Origin: CAVUMR01 sp963742715
Lineage (GTDB): Bacteria; Actinomycetota; Actinomycetes; Mycobacteriales; Micromonosporaceae
Length of the DNA: 64,000 bases
Direction: 5' to 3'
NCBI GenBank assembly: GCA_963742715.1
Contig: CAVUMR010000003.1
Location: 930,001-994,000, forward strand
Shown here: positions 62,081-64,000 of the stretch, piece after piece
How the letters are laid out: the number at the start of each line of letters is the position of its first letter
Position numbering within the stretch: position 1 is the first letter of the stretch
The notes under the pieces: generated by a model
Told to the model about the DNA's origin: nothing
Databases searched by the model: none
What the model saw: the letters and a program-made list of their open reading frames with translations, nothing else
Program-made: the position numbers and the translations under genes

Positions 62081-63426
62081 AGCAGAGCGGCGTCCCAGCC
62101 GCTGTCCGGACCGCGACCGGTGGCGCGGGTGTGCAGCGCCAGCGCCGTACCGGCCGCGCCTTCGAGGAACCCGGGCAGGTCCAACTCGACGCTGTCGCCC
62201 ATCCGCCGGACCCGGAATCCGAACGGCAGGTCGGGGTCGTACGCCTCGAGCAGCCGGCCGGCGATGTCGTCGATCGCCCGGGCGATCACCGGGTCGTCCA
62301 GCTCGGAGTTGATCCGCCAGAGCATCTGCAGCAGCCCCGACCAGCCGTGACAGAGCATCGTTTCGGGCAGCGGCAGCTCCCGGCCGAGCCAGTCGATGAC
62401 GGTGTGCACGACCGACCGGACCGACCCGCACCAGCTCGGCTCCTCCAGCGCCAGTCCGGCGAGCTGGACCGCCCGGGCGATGCCCGGCGCGCCGTAGCAC
62501 CAGGTCGGCGGTGCGACGGTCCGGCGCGGCGGCAGGCCGCGGGTGTACTCCACGCCGGACAGGGAGACCGGCCAGAACGGGTTGCCCTCGTCCCGCCCGA
62601 GGTGGGCCAGGTACCAGGTGACGATCCGCCCGATCGCCTCGTCCTGCCCGGGCACCCGATGGCCGGCACGCCAGGCCAGCGCGAGCAGGCTGAGCGGCCC
62701 GCCGATACCGTGCGCGACCCCGAAGTTGACGTGCCCGTCCTCGTCCGGCATCCCCGGAGTCGGGGCGTGCCGCACCCACCAGCCGGGTCGTACCACGCCA
62801 CCGATCGACACGGGTTCGGTGAGCGCGACGAAGTACCGCAGCACCTCGTACAGCGGCTCGGTCGGGTGCTCGCGGGTCAGCAGGTACCGGCCGATGCCGG
62901 CGAGCCCGCCGATCACGTCGGTAGCGCGGAAACTGGTGCCCTGGTAGCTAGTGCCCTGGTACGACGGGCCGCGCAGCGCCTGTTCGTCCCGGATGATCTG
63001 CATGGCTCGTACCGCGATCTGCTCGTCGAGCTTGCCGAGCAGGTTCGCGTAGTCACCGGCCGACCGGGCGGCCGCCCGCGCGGCGAGCGCGATGCCGGCG
63101 AGTCCGGAGTGCAGCCCACCGTCGGCCGGCTGCGCGTGTGCCACCGCTCGTACCAGATAGTCGTGCGCGACACCGCGGTAGGCGGCGTCCCGGTACGCCA
63201 ACTCGGCGAACAGCAGCGCGATCCCCGCCGGCCCGCCGGCCAGCGAGGCCGGATGCCATCGTGGCCGCCGCCCGTCCTCACCGAGCTCGATCCACGGGTC
63301 GGGCTCGGTGGTCGCCGCGATGACCTGGTCCGGCCGGGTGAGCCGCTCGGCGACCCCGGCGACACAGCTCTCCAGAGCGGCGGCGGTCAGCACCGCCCGC
63401 CGCTCCAGCACGGCCCGCCACGTCAT
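62071..63426 (-). CDS. lanthipeptide cyclase LanC (copy 2)
   Basis: A 451-residue second LanC, clearly different in sequence from copy 1 but with the same ligands: Cys310 (WCYGAPGI), Cys359-His360 (LCHGWSG) and the conserved AHGIGG. It carries a short SYQGT tandem (about 155-165) not seen in copy 1. ATG 63426 overlaps the stop of the upstream LanB-like gene (ATGA). It probably belongs to a second lanthipeptide set continuing past the right edge. Confidence 0.94.
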   Translation of the reverse strand: MTWRAVLERRAVLTAAALESCVAGVAERLTRPDQVIAATTEPDPWIELGEDGRRPRWHPASLAGGPAGIALLFAELAYRDAAYRGVAHDYLVRAVAHAQPADGGLHSGLAGIALAARAAARSAGDYANLLGKLDEQIAVRAMQIIRDEQALRGPSYQGTSYQGTSFRATDVIGGLAGIGRYLLTREHPTEPLYEVLRYFVALTEPVSIGGVVRPGWWVRHAPTPGMPDEDGHVNFGVAHGIGGPLSLLALAWRAGHRVPGQDEAIGRIVTWYLAHLGRDEGNPFWPVSLSGVEYTRGLPPRRTVAPPTWCYGAPGIARAVQLAGLALEEPSWCGSVRSVVHTVIDWLGRELPLPETMLCHGWSGLLQMLWRINSELDDPVIARAIDDIAGRLLEAYDPDLPFGFRVRRMGDSVELDLPGFLEGAAGTALALHTRATGRGPDSGWDAALLLA

Positions 63427-64000
63427 GCCGCACCCGCCGACCGGATCCGGAACGACCGGACCTGCTCGCGTACCAGCGTGAGAGCCCGGTGCTCGTGCTC
63501 CTTGTGGATGCCCATCAGGCGATTGGCATGCATGTGCAGCACACTCCGTACGATCGAATTGATCTTGTCCGCGGACTCGTGCCGGGCGAACACGAGCCGG
63601 CCGAACCCGGCGGCGGCCGTGGCCCGATCCGCCCAGCACGCCCGCAGGTCACGGCCACCCGGCAGGTCCGCCAGCCGGTCCCAGCGACCGGCCGGATCGA
63701 CGAGTTGGCGCAGGTCCCGCTCGACGCCGGTGTCCGGCCCCTTCGGTATCGCCTCGGCCGCCCAGCCCATCCAGTCCCAGTCGCCCATGCTCTGGAGCAG
63801 GTCGACGAAGTTCATCGCGGCGACCAGCTCGATCGGCAGCCGCCCCAACTCACCGGTACGCCGCTGGAGCTGGCCGATCACGGCCTCGCTGTCGGCGCGG
63901 AACAGCTCCTCCGCCGCCGCGATGACGTCCGGGCCGCCGTACCGGTGGACCTCCGGCTCGTACGTGTCGAGCGCGAACCGGCGGATCGCACCGCCCTCCC
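63423..64000 (-). CDS. second LanB-like protein, C-terminal elimination domain only (cut by window edge)
   Basis: Open to the right edge, so only the last 192 residues are seen. The edge reads FALDTYEPEVHRYGGPDVI then AEELFRADSEAV, a signature of the thiopeptide-type/SpaB-C elimination domain; MHANRLMGI near the end is its conserved helix. It may be the end of a full LanB or a stand-alone split elimination protein. Confidence 0.88.
   Translation of the reverse strand, partial: EGGAIRRFALDTYEPEVHRYGGPDVIAAAEELFRADSEAVIGQLQRRTGELGRLPIELVAAMNFVDLLQSMGDWDWMGWAAEAIPKGPDTGVERDLRQLVDPAGRWDRLADLPGGRDLRACWADRATAAAGFGRLVFARHESADKINSIVRSVLHMHANRLMGIHKEHEHRALTLVREQVRSFRIRSAGAA

Larger units (their letters stand above)
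51142..64000 (-). other. class I lanthipeptide biosynthetic gene cluster, right end outside the window
   Basis: All genes run on the minus strand: LanB2 (partial), LanC2, SARP, sulfotransferase, LanC1, LanB1, ABC exporter, 41-residue peptide, HExxH/RRE enzyme, precursor. Missing inside the window: LanD, LanP, immunity genes and a precursor next to the second B/C pair. Confidence 0.88.

Noticed and set aside
1..64000. tRNA, rRNA, insertion sequences, integrases, phage genes
   Set aside because: Looked for by eye on both strands and not found; a short tRNA could still be missed without a search tool.

Overview
The window is about 72% GC by eye, with GTG and TTG starts, many 4-base ATGA/GTGA gene overlaps, SARP/AfsR-type regulators and a lanthipeptide cluster. 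This indicates a filamentous actinomycete, probably Micromonosporaceae or a near relative (inferred from style, not from a marker gene). No rRNA, tRNA, transposase, integrase or CRISPR array was found.

Layout. 1-14.1 kb is metabolic: a partial TesB-like thioesterase, a zinc-type alcohol dehydrogenase, an MFS exporter, two SGNH hydrolases, two related cytochromes P450, an M20 amidohydrolase, an acyl-CoA synthetase and a PAS/kinase/receiver hybrid with a four-fold repeated coiled coil. 14.4-22.8 kb holds a two-domain VOC protein, then a sugar regulon: a LacI regulator, three matching operator-like palindromes (two in the promoter of the transport operon), a binding-protein lipoprotein, two permeases and a glycoside hydrolase, then a methyltransferase. 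23-31.6 kb is a tightly overlapping chemosensory operon (CheW-CheR-CheW-MCP-CheA-CheB-triple-receiver kinase), followed by a DUF574-type methyltransferase overlapping a GGDEF/EAL protein. 34.5-51 kb is mixed: a small secreted protein, a BNR-repeat plus ThiS/MoaD-like pair, a membrane receptor with a periplasmic-binding-protein-like ectodomain, an AhpD-like protein, an SDR, a CrtI-type desaturase, a C45-like amide hydrolase, and two large AfsR-type regulators around a RibD/DHFR-like enzyme.

51.1-64 kb is the most interesting part: a minus-strand class I lanthipeptide cluster that runs off the right edge. In transcription order it has the end of one LanB, LanC2, a SARP activator, a PAPS sulfotransferase, LanC1, a full-length LanB1, an ABC exporter, a 41-residue peptide with a strong ribosome site, a HExxH/RRE RiPP enzyme, and last a 56-residue precursor with an FDLDI leader motif, an EITAG leader end and a four-Cys core ending in CC. 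The likely flow is: SARP activates; LanB dehydrates Ser/Thr; LanC closes thioether rings; the HExxH protein and the sulfotransferase may add further modifications; the ABC protein exports. No LanD or leader protease gene was recognised inside the window.

A second theme is short tandem repeats (units of 15, 16, 17, 18, 21, 32 and 76 bp) at gene ends and in intergenic gaps. In four cases the first repeat unit contains the stop codon of the neighbouring gene, as if gene 3' ends had been copied outward.
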